This document shows, in pieces, positions 1-6,928 of a DNA stretch of 6,928 nucleotides (within the stretch, counting starts at the first letter, position 1; every line of letters starts with the position of its first letter). Location of the stretch: positions 1 through 6,928 of the forward strand of contig LUYY01000152.1 of NCBI GenBank assembly GCA_001603415.1, written 5' to 3'. A program made the position numbers and the translations under genes. Below the pieces are notes generated by a model that was not told where the DNA came from, did not search any database, and was given only the letters and a program-made list of their open reading frames with translations. The stretch comes from Bacteroidales bacterium Bact_07. Its GTDB lineage: Bacteria; Bacteroidota; Bacteroidia; Bacteroidales; Tenuifilaceae.

Positions 1-104
1 TCTCACAATAAAAAAAGAGTCTAACACTAAAAAGTTTAAAGCATTTGTTGTTCTGTTGCTTTAATAACCTAACTTTTGCTTAAACTGATTGGTTTAACAA
101 CCCC
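1..104. other. AT-rich sequence downstream of dnaG
   Basis: This short non-coding stretch follows the dnaG stop codon up to the window edge. It has a weak 6-bp inverted repeat, TTAAAC (80-85) and GTTTAA (92-97), but no GC-rich stem and no U-tract, so I cannot place a dnaG terminator. No coding or RNA gene was recognised. Confidence 0.4.
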
Positions 105-2045
105 TTAAAGTATAACTCTATCCAAATCTTTCGACATCCTATTCATAATGGCATAAAGATCCTTAAGCCTCAGGAGCAACTGATTGGTTTCCTCTACCTG
201 GTCGGACTTGAGTTTGCTAAGTTCATCCGTTAACTTGCCAATGGCCAGCTTAAGAACCTTGCTTTTATAAACCATAATGGCTTTGGGGATGGCTGTTTGA
301 AGGAAATCGGCACCCTCAGTTACCTCGGCCTTATGCTTCTCCCAAATACGGCTAAGCACGTATTTCTCCGTAAGTAAATCTACTGCCATCTGGCTAATCT
401 CAGGGTCGCTATGGTTAATAAAATACCTGTTGTCCACCTCTACATGCGTTTCCAGCAAACGCACGTATTCATCAAAAATCTTTTTGTAAACCAAATTCTG
501 AAACTCTAAATCATCGTTTAAAATCTCATCAATGATGAAGTGTGCAACGGTTATTGTGATAATCTCATTGGAATCGTCAACCTCCTGGCTGAATAGCACC
601 TCATTCCCATTATTAAGCAAAAAACGCACTATTTCTTTTTCCTGTTCCTCGCAATTAATGCCCTTAACATAAGAGGGTATTTTGGGGGTTTCGTGCTCCC
701 GAACTATCTCGGTTCGTTCACGTTGGAGCAATTGCTCCATTCGACTTCTGCGTAGCTTACCAACCTCAGAGTAAAGCACATCCTCGCCAATATCCATTAA
801 GCGGGCACACTCCTTGATGTAAACCGCCCGAATAACCTGATCGGGGATTGCGCTTATTGAGCGCACTATATCGGTAATAAGACTGGCACGCTTTATGGGA
901 TCGTTCTTGGCTTCGTCGAGAAGTAGGCGGGTTTTAAATTTGATGAAATCGGTTTCGTTCTGGATGATATAATCGAGCACCTCCGTTGCACTATGGGTAC
1001 GGGCAAAACTATCGGGGTCTTCGCCCTCGGGCAAGAGCACCACCTTTACGTTAAGCCCTTCCTCCAGAATCATATCGATACCCCTGAGCGAGGCCTTGAT
1101 ACCTGCAGCATCGCCATCGTAGAGTACGGTAACGTTTGGCGTAAAACGCTTAATCAACTTGATTTGATCCTGCGTGAGCGAGGTTCCTGAGCTGGCCACC
1201 ACATTCTCGATACCAGTTTGGTGTAATGAGATAACATCGGTGTACCCCTCAACCAGAAAGCATTTATTTTCCTGGGTGATGGCTTTTTTGGCATGGTAAA
1301 TACCGTAAAGCACTTCGCTTTTGTGGTAAACCTCGCTTTCGGGACTGTTAAGATACTTGGCTGTTTTTTTATCGGCTTTGAGTATTCGCCCGCCAAATCC
1401 TATAACCCTGCCGCTAATGCTATGAATGGGAAACATCACCCTTCCCGCAAAGCGATCGAAAGTAGTGCCATCGTCGCGTTTTATGGTAAGGCCTGTTTTA
1501 ACAAGGTAATCAAGCTTAAATCCATCGCGGAGGGCGCTTTGGGTAAAGGCGTCGCGCTGATCGAGGCAGTAGCCCAGCTGAAATTTTTCGATGATATGAT
1601 CCTTGAACCCTCGCTCGCGGAAGTAGGCCATGGCAATGGTTTTGCCATCGGAGTGCTTATGCAGCATGTCGGAAAAGTAGCGCTGGGCATACGAGTTGAT
1701 TACCATAAGGCTCTCGCGCTCGTTCCGTTTCTCTATCTCCTCGGGGGTAACCTCTTTCTCTTCAATTTCGATGTGATACTTCTTGGCCAGGAATTTTAGC
1801 GCCTCCACGTAGTTAAGGCGCTCATGCTCCATTATGAAGTTAACCACATTGCCCCCCTTACCGCATCCAAAGCATTTGAATATGCCCTTCGACTGGCTAA
1901 CAGTAAACGAAGGGGTTTTCTCGTTATGAAAAGGGCAAAGCCCCAAGTAGTTTACCCCACGTTTCCGGAGGGTAACATACTCCTTAACCACCTCAACAAT
2001 ATCGGCTGCAGCTATTATTTTATCAACTGTATGCTGATCAATCAT
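105..2045 (-). CDS. dnaG: DNA primase DnaG
   Basis: This 646-residue protein is the replicative primase, which makes short RNA primers for lagging-strand synthesis at the fork and works with the DnaB helicase. Three regions are visible. The N-terminal CHC2 zinc-binding domain has C37, H40, C58 and C61 (CPFH then CFGC). The central RNA polymerase/Toprim core has the basic stretch DRFAGRVMFPI at about 197-207, EGYTD at 266-270 with the catalytic E266, DGDAAG at 310-315, and EDPD at 342-345. A divergent C-terminal region from about 460 to 646 is the expected helicase-binding part. Length fits the Bacteroidota family, and the ATG at 2045 places MIDQHTVDKI directly before the zinc domain, so the start is secure. 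The gene is complete and shows no frameshift. It is not linked to rpsU or rpoD. lpdA lies upstream on the same strand, but a strong terminator separates them, so dnaG probably has its own promoter in 2046-2220. Confidence 0.98.
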   Translation of the reverse strand: MIDQHTVDKIIAAADIVEVVKEYVTLRKRGVNYLGLCPFHNEKTPSFTVSQSKGIFKCFGCGKGGNVVNFIMEHERLNYVEALKFLAKKYHIEIEEKEVTPEEIEKRNERESLMVINSYAQRYFSDMLHKHSDGKTIAMAYFRERGFKDHIIEKFQLGYCLDQRDAFTQSALRDGFKLDYLVKTGLTIKRDDGTTFDRFAGRVMFPIHSISGRVIGFGGRILKADKKTAKYLNSPESEVYHKSEVLYGIYHAKKAITQENKCFLVEGYTDVISLHQTGIENVVASSGTSLTQDQIKLIKRFTPNVTVLYDGDAAGIKASLRGIDMILEEGLNVKVVLLPEGEDPDSFARTHSATEVLDYIIQNETDFIKFKTRLLLDEAKNDPIKRASLITDIVRSISAIPDQVIRAVYIKECARLMDIGEDVLYSEVGKLRRSRMEQLLQRERTEIVREHETPKIPSYVKGINCEEQEKEIVRFLLNNGNEVLFSQEVDDSNEIITITVAHFIIDEILNDDLEFQNLVYKKIFDEYVRLLETHVEVDNRYFINHSDPEISQMAVDLLTEKYVLSRIWEKHKAEVTEGADFLQTAIPKAIMVYKSKVLKLAIGKLTDELSKLKSDQVEETNQLLLRLKDLYAIMNRMSKDLDRVIL

Positions 2046-2220
2046 TTAACACCACGTTTTTTGCCCTATTCATTTGTAAAGATAGTGTAAGATGATTTTA
2101 TAACTCGATATTTTATGTATGTGTTTATGAACAACCGCGCTAAATTGATTAACCAAAGGTGTTAATAAGTGGTTGATAGTGGAAATGGCAGTTGGTGTTC
2201 CTATTGACAAACCTCTGATA

Positions 2221-2249
2221 AAAAAACCGCCTTTAAAAGGCGGTTTTTT
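2221..2249 (-). terminator. Intrinsic terminator after lpdA (symmetric)
   Basis: A perfect inverted repeat has the stem CCGCCTT (2227-2233) and AAGGCGG (2237-2243), with a 3-nt loop, flanked by A6 on the left and T7 on the right. Read on the minus strand, the hairpin is followed by six U residues and starts about 24 nt after the lpdA stop codon, so it should end the lpdA transcript and insulate dnaG. The A/T flanks make it formally bidirectional, but no plus-strand gene leads into it. Confidence 0.93.
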
Positions 2250-2273
2250 TATTCCCTTGAAATGCCAATTATA

Positions 2274-3662
2274 TTATATATGAATTGCCTCGCCGTATGC
2301 AGCGGCAGCGGCTTCCATAATTGCTTCGCTCATGGTAGGATGCGGGTGTATGCTCTTGATTAGTTCATGGCCTGTGGTTTCGAGGTTGCGAGCCACTACC
2401 AGTTCGGCTATCATCTCGGTAACATTACCGCCCACCATGTGGGCGCCAAGCAATTCGCCATACTTGGCATCAAATATCAACTTAACAAAACCATCGCGGT
2501 TTCCGGCTGCAGTAGCTTTGCCCGAGGCTGTAAAGGGAAATTTACCCACCTTAATTTCATGGCCTGCATCGCGAGCAGCCTTCTCACTCATGCCAACGCT
2601 CGATACCTCAGGCGTGGTGTAGGTGCAACCGGGAATGTTCTTATAGTTTACAGGATGTGGGTTAAGCCCGGCAATCTTTTCAACACAAACAATACCCTCG
2701 GCCGATGCAACGTGGGCTAAGGCTGGACCTGGTACTATATCGCCAATGGCGTAAACACCCTCAACATTGGTGCGGTAGAACTCATCAACCTTTACCTTAC
2801 CCTTATCAACAGCAATACCTAATTCCTCAATTCCAATACCCTCAAGGTTGGGGGTAATGCCCACTGCCGATAGCACCACTTCGGCCTCAACCACCTCGGC
2901 TCCCTTTTTGGTTTGGATAGTAACCTTACACAAATCGCCCGAGGTGTCAACCGCCTCGACCGATGCTTCGGTTTTAACTGTTATGCCAGCCTTTTTGAAG
3001 GCACGCTCAAGGGTTTTACTTACCTCCTCGTCCTCCAAAGGAACAATATTGGGCATGTACTCAACCAGGGTTACCTTGGTGCCAATTGCATTGTAAAAGT
3101 AAGCAAACTCACTTCCAATGGCACCTGAACCAACAACAACCATCGATGCGGGCTGCTTGGGTAAGGTAAGAGCCTGACGGTATCCTATTACCTTTACCCC
3201 ATCCTGTTTAAGGTTTGGCAGTTCGCGCGAACGCGCACCAGTGGCAATAATGATGTGTTTAGCTGTGTAATCGGCTTGGGTGCCATCGGCAGCGGTAACC
3301 GTTACGGTATGGTTATCCTTTAGCTTGCCAAACCCGTTAATAACGGTGATGTTGTTCTTTTTAAAAAGGAACTGAATGCCCTTGCTCATGGCATCGGCTA
3401 CACCACGGCTGCGAGCAATCATCTTCTCAAAATCGGGTTTTACATCGGCGGCTACCACACCGTATTCGGAAGCATGCGAAGCATACTCGAAAACCTGGGC
3501 ACTTTTCAGCAATGCTTTGGTGGGAATACATCCCCAATTCAAACAGATACCGCCAAGGTTCTCTTTTTCAACCACGGCTACCTTCATTCCAAGCTGACTG
3601 GCGCGTATGGCAGCAACGTAGCCACCGGGGCCACTTCCGATTACTATTAGGTCGAAATTCAT
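2274..3662 (-). CDS. lpdA: Dihydrolipoamide dehydrogenase (E3)
   Basis: This 462-residue FAD-dependent pyridine nucleotide-disulfide oxidoreductase reoxidises the dihydrolipoyl groups of 2-oxoacid dehydrogenase complexes and/or the glycine cleavage system, using NAD+. It acts in the cytoplasm, usually as a homodimer. The FAD-binding GSGPGG is at 9-14, the redox disulfide C40-LNWG-C45 lies in GGICLNWGCIPTK, the NAD-binding GSGAIG is at 178-183, and the second FAD motif AIGD is at 305-308. The C-terminal dimer domain carries HPHPTMSE at 439-446, giving the usual His-Glu dyad (H441, E446). All key residues are present and the length is typical. HPHPT replaces the more common HAHPT, a conservative change. 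No E1, E2 or glycine cleavage genes are adjacent, so the partner complex cannot be read from context. The gene appears to be transcribed alone, with a candidate promoter just upstream and a terminator just downstream. Mercuric and glutathione reductases are less likely because the active-site and C-terminal motifs are those of E3. Confidence 0.97.
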   Translation of the reverse strand: MNFDLIVIGSGPGGYVAAIRASQLGMKVAVVEKENLGGICLNWGCIPTKALLKSAQVFEYASHASEYGVVAADVKPDFEKMIARSRGVADAMSKGIQFLFKKNNITVINGFGKLKDNHTVTVTAADGTQADYTAKHIIIATGARSRELPNLKQDGVKVIGYRQALTLPKQPASMVVVGSGAIGSEFAYFYNAIGTKVTLVEYMPNIVPLEDEEVSKTLERAFKKAGITVKTEASVEAVDTSGDLCKVTIQTKKGAEVVEAEVVLSAVGITPNLEGIGIEELGIAVDKGKVKVDEFYRTNVEGVYAIGDIVPGPALAHVASAEGIVCVEKIAGLNPHPVNYKNIPGCTYTTPEVSSVGMSEKAARDAGHEIKVGKFPFTASGKATAAGNRDGFVKLIFDAKYGELLGAHMVGGNVTEMIAELVVARNLETTGHELIKSIHPHPTMSEAIMEAAAAAYGEAIHI

Positions 3663-3918
3663 AGTTTCAAATTTTTGTTTGTCAAAATTACAATAACAAA
3701 TGGAATGGGAAAATGTTAGATGTAATACTTGTCATTAATCGTTTACTGGCAGCCCTGTTCATATTGAATTAGGATTTCAAGTGTTTGCTCTGAATTGGTA
3801 TTTGAACTTAAACAACCGTATTTAAAAAACAAAACCTGATAACCTGAAGATCACAGTTCAATGACAATAAGAAACAATTAATCGAACCTGAACGTAAACG
3901 AACTAAAAAATAGAACCA
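3663..3918. other. Divergent intergenic region
   Basis: This 256-bp AT-rich non-coding stretch lies between the divergent starts of lpdA and the C_GCAxxG_C_C gene, so it must hold promoters for both directions. Besides the candidate lpdA -7 element it contains an imperfect 16-bp direct repeat with a 26-bp period (3765-3780 and 3791-3806) and three copies of AACCTGA (3833-3839, 3841-3847, 3885-3891). No convincing TAnnTTTG promoter for the plus-strand gene, no riboswitch-like fold and no small ORF with family resemblance were recognised. Confidence 0.5.
3683..3690 (-). promoter_or_regulatory. Candidate lpdA promoter -7 element
   Basis: The minus strand reads TAATTTTG, an exact match to the Bacteroidota -7 consensus TAnnTTTG, 20 nt before the lpdA ATG. 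That would give a short leader of about 15 nt. No clear TTTG -33 element sits at the usual spacing (the sequence there is TTTTCC), so the call rests on one 8-bp match in AT-rich DNA. Confidence 0.35.
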
Positions 3919-4365
3919 ATGGAAGATAAGACATCCCTTGCCCTGTCGAGTTTTCAGGGGAATGCCAATTGCGCTCAATCTGTTTTGCTTGCATTTGCTA
4001 TTGATGAAGGGTTAACTGCCGAGCAATGCCTAATGTTGGGATCCGGACTGGGTGGCGGTGTTGGGCAAAAGCAGCACATTTGCGGAGCCATAAATGCCGG
4101 GGCAATGATTATTGGCCTTAGATTCGGCAACAGTAACCCAAGCGATACCGATGCCAAACAAAGGGCAACCGCGCTTGTGGCCGAATACATGGATAAATGT
4201 GCTCAAAGTTTAGGTTCAACCGATTGCTGTAAAATCCTTGGAGTTGATTTGAACGACCCCATAGCAAAGCAAAAGGCCCGCGATGCCGGCCTGTTCGATA
4301 TGGTTTGTGGCAAAGCCATTAAAACTGTTTGCCAGCTGCTCGAAAATGATTACCGGATAGAGTAA
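3919..4365 (+). CDS. C_GCAxxG_C_C family putative redox protein
   Basis: This 148-residue soluble protein matches the C_GCAxxG_C_C family, described as putative redox-active proteins of about 140 residues with four conserved cysteines and a CGAxxG motif. The likely conserved cysteines are C18 in GNANCAQSVL, C55 in ICGAINAG, C103 or C104 in TDCCKIL, and C130 in MVCGKAIK. C37, C94 and C138 are additional. A glycine-rich turn, GSGLGGGVG, at 41-49 precedes the central motif, as is typical. No signal peptide or membrane segment is visible, so it should be cytoplasmic. The biochemical function is not established, and disulfide exchange or metal/cluster binding are only possibilities. The ATG at 3919 fits family length; no Shine-Dalgarno is present, as is normal for this phylum. 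It is convergent with the metal importer operon, 13 bp apart. Families of this type were noted as frequently lying close to transporter genes, but the opposite orientation argues against co-transcription here. Confidence 0.9.
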   Translation: MEDKTSLALSSFQGNANCAQSVLLAFAIDEGLTAEQCLMLGSGLGGGVGQKQHICGAINAGAMIIGLRFGNSNPSDTDAKQRATALVAEYMDKCAQSLGSTDCCKILGVDLNDPIAKQKARDAGLFDMVCGKAIKTVCQLLENDYRIE

Positions 4366-4378
4366 CCCTTCGGTTCAA

Positions 4379-5215
4379 CTATACCTGCATGGTAAAAATC
4401 CGTTGCCTGATGATTTGGATCGATTTGGCTATAAGGTAAAAGGCCATCATGGTAATAATGATAGTTGCTCCCGAGGGAACATTCAACTTAAACGAAATGG
4501 CTATTCCTGCAACAATCGAAATTAAACTTATGAGCGTTGATAGTAAAATTATCTTTTTAAACCTATGCGATACAATATTGGCAATATTAGCTGGAATGGT
4601 AAGCAATGAAATGATAAGAATGATTCCCACCGCCCTTATGGCAAAAACTATCGATAGAGCGATGAGAATGGCCAACGAATAACCAATAAACTTTACTGGA
4701 ACATTTTGAGTTTTGGCAAAATCGCTATCGAAAGCCACAAAAAGAATAGGGTAATAGAAAGCTACAAAAAACAAAAGGGTTAACCCGGCAAGGATTAGTA
4801 ATAGCAAAATATCGGTTTTTGAAATGGTTAGGATACTGCCAAACAGGAACGACATCAGGTTTGGTGCGTAGCCGGGTGTAAGGAATACAAAAAGAATACC
4901 CACAGCCATACCAAATGACCATAGCATGCCTATTGCCGAATCCTCGCGCAGGGTTCGTCCCTGCGATAAATACTCAAGCCCCAAAGCTGATAATACGGAA
5001 AAAACCGAGGCTCCCAGTATTGGATTTAATCCAAGATACCAAGCAATGCCTATGCCTCCAAACGATGCGTGAGTTATACCTCCGCTCAAAAAGACCAACC
5101 GCCTCACCACAATATATGATCCTATAAATCCGGTTATTACCGATAGTAAAACTGCTGCCAATAAAGCATTTTGAATAAAGGTGTACCGAAAGAACTGTGT
5201 AACGGTCTCAAGCAT
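4379..5215 (-). CDS. znuB: Zn/Mn-type ABC transporter permease
   Basis: This is the integral membrane subunit of an ABC-3 family metal importer, 278 residues from the chosen ATG at 5215. It is hydrophobic throughout, with about 7-9 predicted inner-membrane segments. Family hallmarks are GGITHASFGGIG at 45-56, EDSAIGMLWS at 91-100, FDSDFAKTQNVPV at 162-174, RAVGIILIISLLTIPAN at 194-210 and the late PSGATII at 248-254. The open frame extends upstream to an ATG at 5299, but those 28 extra residues are polar, unlike the family, and would overlap the ATPase gene by 74 bp. The start at 5215 lies 10 bp after the ATPase stop, the expected operon spacing. The sequence before it (TAAACCTGTT) is not a Shine-Dalgarno. 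It is the last gene of the importer operon. The gene symbol follows the zinc-type family; manganese or iron cannot be excluded. Confidence 0.92.
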   Translation of the reverse strand: MLETVTQFFRYTFIQNALLAAVLLSVITGFIGSYIVVRRLVFLSGGITHASFGGIGIAWYLGLNPILGASVFSVLSALGLEYLSQGRTLREDSAIGMLWSFGMAVGILFVFLTPGYAPNLMSFLFGSILTISKTDILLLLILAGLTLLFFVAFYYPILFVAFDSDFAKTQNVPVKFIGYSLAILIALSIVFAIRAVGIILIISLLTIPANIANIVSHRFKKIILLSTLISLISIVAGIAISFKLNVPSGATIIITMMAFYLIAKSIQIIRQRIFTMQV

Positions 5216-5225
5216 AACAGGTTTA

Positions 5226-6008
5226 TTAATGTTGATGGTTGTGTTGGTTTTCCTTACTGTGATCGAGCAAAACGGTGTGGGGTACTGGCCCATGGGCAAT
5301 TATCTGAATTGGGCAGTTGTATGCAGCCAGTTGCTCATTGGTTATTTGGTTCGATTGATGGTAAAAAAGTGTTCCATTCACGCATGCTATGGTTTTAACA
5401 TACGTAGTAATGGTGCCCAAATCGTGCGATACCATAAGAATGGCCATTTGCTCGTTCAGCTTACGGAGCATTTCGTAAAGTTCGCCCTCAAATTTACTAT
5501 CAACATAGGTATTGGGCTCATCCAAAATAAGTACCTGCGGGTCCGATATCAGCGCGCGGCAAAGCAACGCCCGTTGCAGCTGCCCACCCGAAAGCTGTCC
5601 AATGCTTTTATTTTGAAGATGATCGATCCCCACCCGTTTCATTAGGTCAAGGGCAATTCCTTTCTGTTGACGGCTGTAGCCACCAAAAAGTCCTTTTTTC
5701 TCCAAAAGACCCGATAGCACAACCTCTTTTACCGATACGGGAAAATTTTTATCGATCTGGCTTGCCTGGGGCAGGTAGCCTATAAGAGAACCATTACCCT
5801 TGGTGTGAAAAATAACCTCGCCACTAAAGGGCTTCAGCTGACCTATTATCAGTTTAATCAGGGTGGTTTTACCACCACCATTAGGGCCAATTATTCCTAT
5901 AAAATCGTTAGTGTTGATGGTAAGGCTAACGTTACGTAAAACAATGTTTTTGCCGTATCCGGCGGTAACATTAACTACCTCAATCAGCTTTTCGGGTTGG
6001 TTTATCAT
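5226..6008 (-). CDS. znuC: Zn/Mn-type ABC transporter ATP-binding protein
   Basis: This 260-residue cytoplasmic ATPase powers the metal importer and presumably works as a dimer on the membrane permease. All nucleotide-binding elements are intact: Walker A GPNGGGKTT at 41-49, Q-loop Q81 in YLPQ, signature LSGGQLQR at 139-146, Walker B VLILDEP at 159-165 with catalytic E164, and H-loop H195 in MVSHDL. The D-loop reads YVD rather than the more usual GVD. The C-terminal 25 or so residues extend past the ATPase fold and are His-rich (H239, H244, H250, H256, H258, H260, ending HNHQH), which suggests metal sensing or buffering but is unproven. The ATG at 6008 overlaps the stop of the binding-protein gene as ATGA, indicating translational coupling, and the permease gene follows after 10 bp. 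The assignment to metal import rests mainly on the two neighbours. Confidence 0.94.
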   Translation of the reverse strand: MINQPEKLIEVVNVTAGYGKNIVLRNVSLTINTNDFIGIIGPNGGGKTTLIKLIIGQLKPFSGEVIFHTKGNGSLIGYLPQASQIDKNFPVSVKEVVLSGLLEKKGLFGGYSRQQKGIALDLMKRVGIDHLQNKSIGQLSGGQLQRALLCRALISDPQVLILDEPNTYVDSKFEGELYEMLRKLNEQMAILMVSHDLGTITTYVKTIACVNGTLFYHQSNQITNEQLAAYNCPIQIIAHGPVPHTVLLDHSKENQHNHQH

Positions 6009-6898
6009 TTTACATTACCTGCAATGGCGTTAGCAATAAAAATCATACTTTCAGCCCAGTTTTCCTGTAGCTGATCGACCTTAACCACCGAGGCTCCAAA
6101 TTCGTTGGCAATGGTTTGAGTGTTGTGGGTGTCGAATTGGCTCTGCGAGAGGATGGTTTTGATACCCTTGGCACGGCAGCGCTCCACCAGCTCCACCACT
6201 CCCTTAGCCGATGGACTTTTTCCTTCCTGCTCAACGCTTAACTGGGTTAACCCGTAATCGCGGGCATAGTAACCCAGGGCGGGATGGTATATTACAAAAG
6301 TTTTTTGGCCTGAGCCAGCCAAAATAGCCCGAACCTTAGTATCAACCGAGTCGATATGAACTAACAAGCGGTTAAGGTTAGCGTTGAACTCACTTTCCCT
6401 TTCAGGGAAAAGGTCGGTAAGGTTTTGGGCAATGGTTTTGGCCATAACCTTGGCGTTAACCGCCGACATCCATATATGCGGATCAACGGCATGGTGATGC
6501 CCTTGGTGGCTTTCGTTTTCATGGTCGTGATCGCCCTCGCATTCACCCTTAATCAAATCAATCCCTTGCGACAGGTCAACATATTTGAATTGGGCATTAT
6601 CCTTAAGCTTTTGCTCCATTCCCTTCTCAAAATCGAGTAGCCCTATGGAAAAGTAAGCTTTGGCCTGGGTAAGTTCAGCCATCTGCTGGGGGGTTGGTTC
6701 AAACATCTCGGGGCTGCTGCCCGGTGCAACGAGCACCTTAACCTCAACAGCCGAATCGGCTATGAACCGAACAAAATACTTGAGCGGTTGAATACTCACA
6801 AACACTGTGTTTGAACTGCTCTTAGCCAGCTTACCCTTACAGCCAAATAATGCCAACAGGGAAAAGGATAGAACCGATAAAAAGAATACTTTTTTCAT
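6005..6898 (-). CDS. znuA: Zn/Mn-type ABC transporter substrate-binding lipoprotein
   Basis: This 297-residue member of the cluster 9 (ZnuA/TroA/PsaA) binding proteins captures a divalent metal outside the inner membrane and delivers it to the permease. A lipoprotein signal is visible: basic MKK, a hydrophobic run, and LFGC with C20 as the lipidated cysteine (F at -2 is slightly off consensus). Expected ligand positions are H141 in VDPHIWM, H205 in IYHPALGY, and D275 in KVDQL. The first ligand position, normally His in SPHxxEP, is E64 in SPEMFEP. Before H141 lies a His/acidic-rich loop at 120-136 (H124, H126, H131, H134-H136), a feature common in zinc-binding members. I chose the ATG at 6898. 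An upstream in-frame TTG at 6904 adds only two residues and spoils the MKK signal start. It is the first gene of the operon. Only 30 bp of upstream sequence remain in the window, and no Zur-like operator could be recognised there. Confidence 0.93.
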   Translation of the reverse strand: MKKVFFLSVLSFSLLALFGCKGKLAKSSSNTVFVSIQPLKYFVRFIADSAVEVKVLVAPGSSPEMFEPTPQQMAELTQAKAYFSIGLLDFEKGMEQKLKDNAQFKYVDLSQGIDLIKGECEGDHDHENESHQGHHHAVDPHIWMSAVNAKVMAKTIAQNLTDLFPERESEFNANLNRLLVHIDSVDTKVRAILAGSGQKTFVIYHPALGYYARDYGLTQLSVEQEGKSPSAKGVVELVERCRAKGIKTILSQSQFDTHNTQTIANEFGASVVKVDQLQENWAESMIFIANAIAGNVK

Positions 6899-6928
6899 AC
6901 CCAAAAATTATTTGATAAAGTTAGAAAA

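Noticed and set aside
2077..2084. TATCTTTA on the minus strand as a dnaG -7 promoter element
   Set aside because: It differs from TAnnTTTG at the conserved final G and has no TTG at -33 spacing, so it cannot be told from chance in AT-rich DNA.
2148..2177. Possible hairpin ATTAACCA / TGGTTGAT with a 14-nt loop upstream of dnaG
   Set aside because: The 8-bp stem includes one mismatch/wobble, has a long loop and lacks a U-tract or any recognised RNA motif.
4364..4375. Small hairpin AACC-CTTC-GGTT between the convergent stop codons
   Set aside because: A 4-bp stem without a U-tract is too weak to call a terminator, although the 13-bp gap is where one might be expected.
5216..5299. 28-residue N-terminal extension of the permease frame (ATG at 5299)
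   Set aside because: The extension is polar, does not resemble the family N-terminus and would overlap the ATPase gene by 74 bp. The ATG at 5215 gives the normal length and operon spacing.
5181..5645. 154-residue plus-strand open frame opposite the ATPase gene
   Set aside because: It is antisense to a clear ABC ATPase with all motifs intact, has no recognisable domain, and is a shadow frame. The same holds for the 168-residue plus-strand frame at 1293-1799 opposite dnaG.
6899..6904. TTG start two codons upstream for the binding protein
   Set aside because: It gives MGMKK instead of a standard MKK lipoprotein signal, and ATG at 6898 is the better start codon.
6899..6928. Promoter or Zur-type operator upstream of the importer operon
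   Set aside because: Only 30 bp are available. The closest -7 match, TAATTTTTG, has one extra base, and no palindrome resembling a known zinc or manganese regulator site is visible.

Overview
The window looks like ordinary chromosomal DNA from a member of the Bacteroidota, probably an anaerobic Bacteroidales-type lineage. The support is indirect. Starts lack Shine-Dalgarno sequences, one promoter-like match fits the Bacteroidota -7 consensus TAnnTTTG, dnaG is not linked to rpsU or rpoD, and a C_GCAxxG_C_C protein (a family common in anaerobes) is present. No phage, insertion sequence, tRNA, rRNA or CRISPR array was seen.

Layout from left to right: (1) dnaG, the replicative primase, complete on the minus strand at 105-2045. 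(2) A non-coding gap at 2046-2273 that holds a strong symmetric intrinsic terminator at 2221-2249. (3) lpdA, dihydrolipoamide dehydrogenase, on the minus strand at 2274-3662. It appears to be a single-gene unit ended by that terminator. (4) A 256-bp divergent intergenic region at 3663-3918. (5) A small cysteine-rich C_GCAxxG_C_C-type protein on the plus strand at 3919-4365. It converges on the transporter operon with only 13 bp between the stop codons. (6) A three-gene minus-strand operon for a zinc/manganese-type ABC importer, transcribed in the order lipoprotein binding protein (6005-6898), ATPase (5226-6008), permease (4379-5215). The first two genes overlap by 4 bp (ATGA), and 10 bp separate the second from the third.

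The importer genes form one complete uptake system. A membrane-anchored binding protein captures the metal, a permease of 7-9 membrane segments moves it, and the ATPase drives transport. A His-rich loop in the binding protein suggests zinc, but the sequence does not prove the specificity. dnaG and lpdA are housekeeping genes with no evident functional link to their neighbours.

I find no convincing new system. The most notable details are a glutamate where the binding protein family usually has its first metal-binding histidine, a histidine-rich tail on the ATPase, a swapped Gly/Ala pair in the CGAxxG motif of the redox protein, and short direct repeats in the divergent intergenic region.
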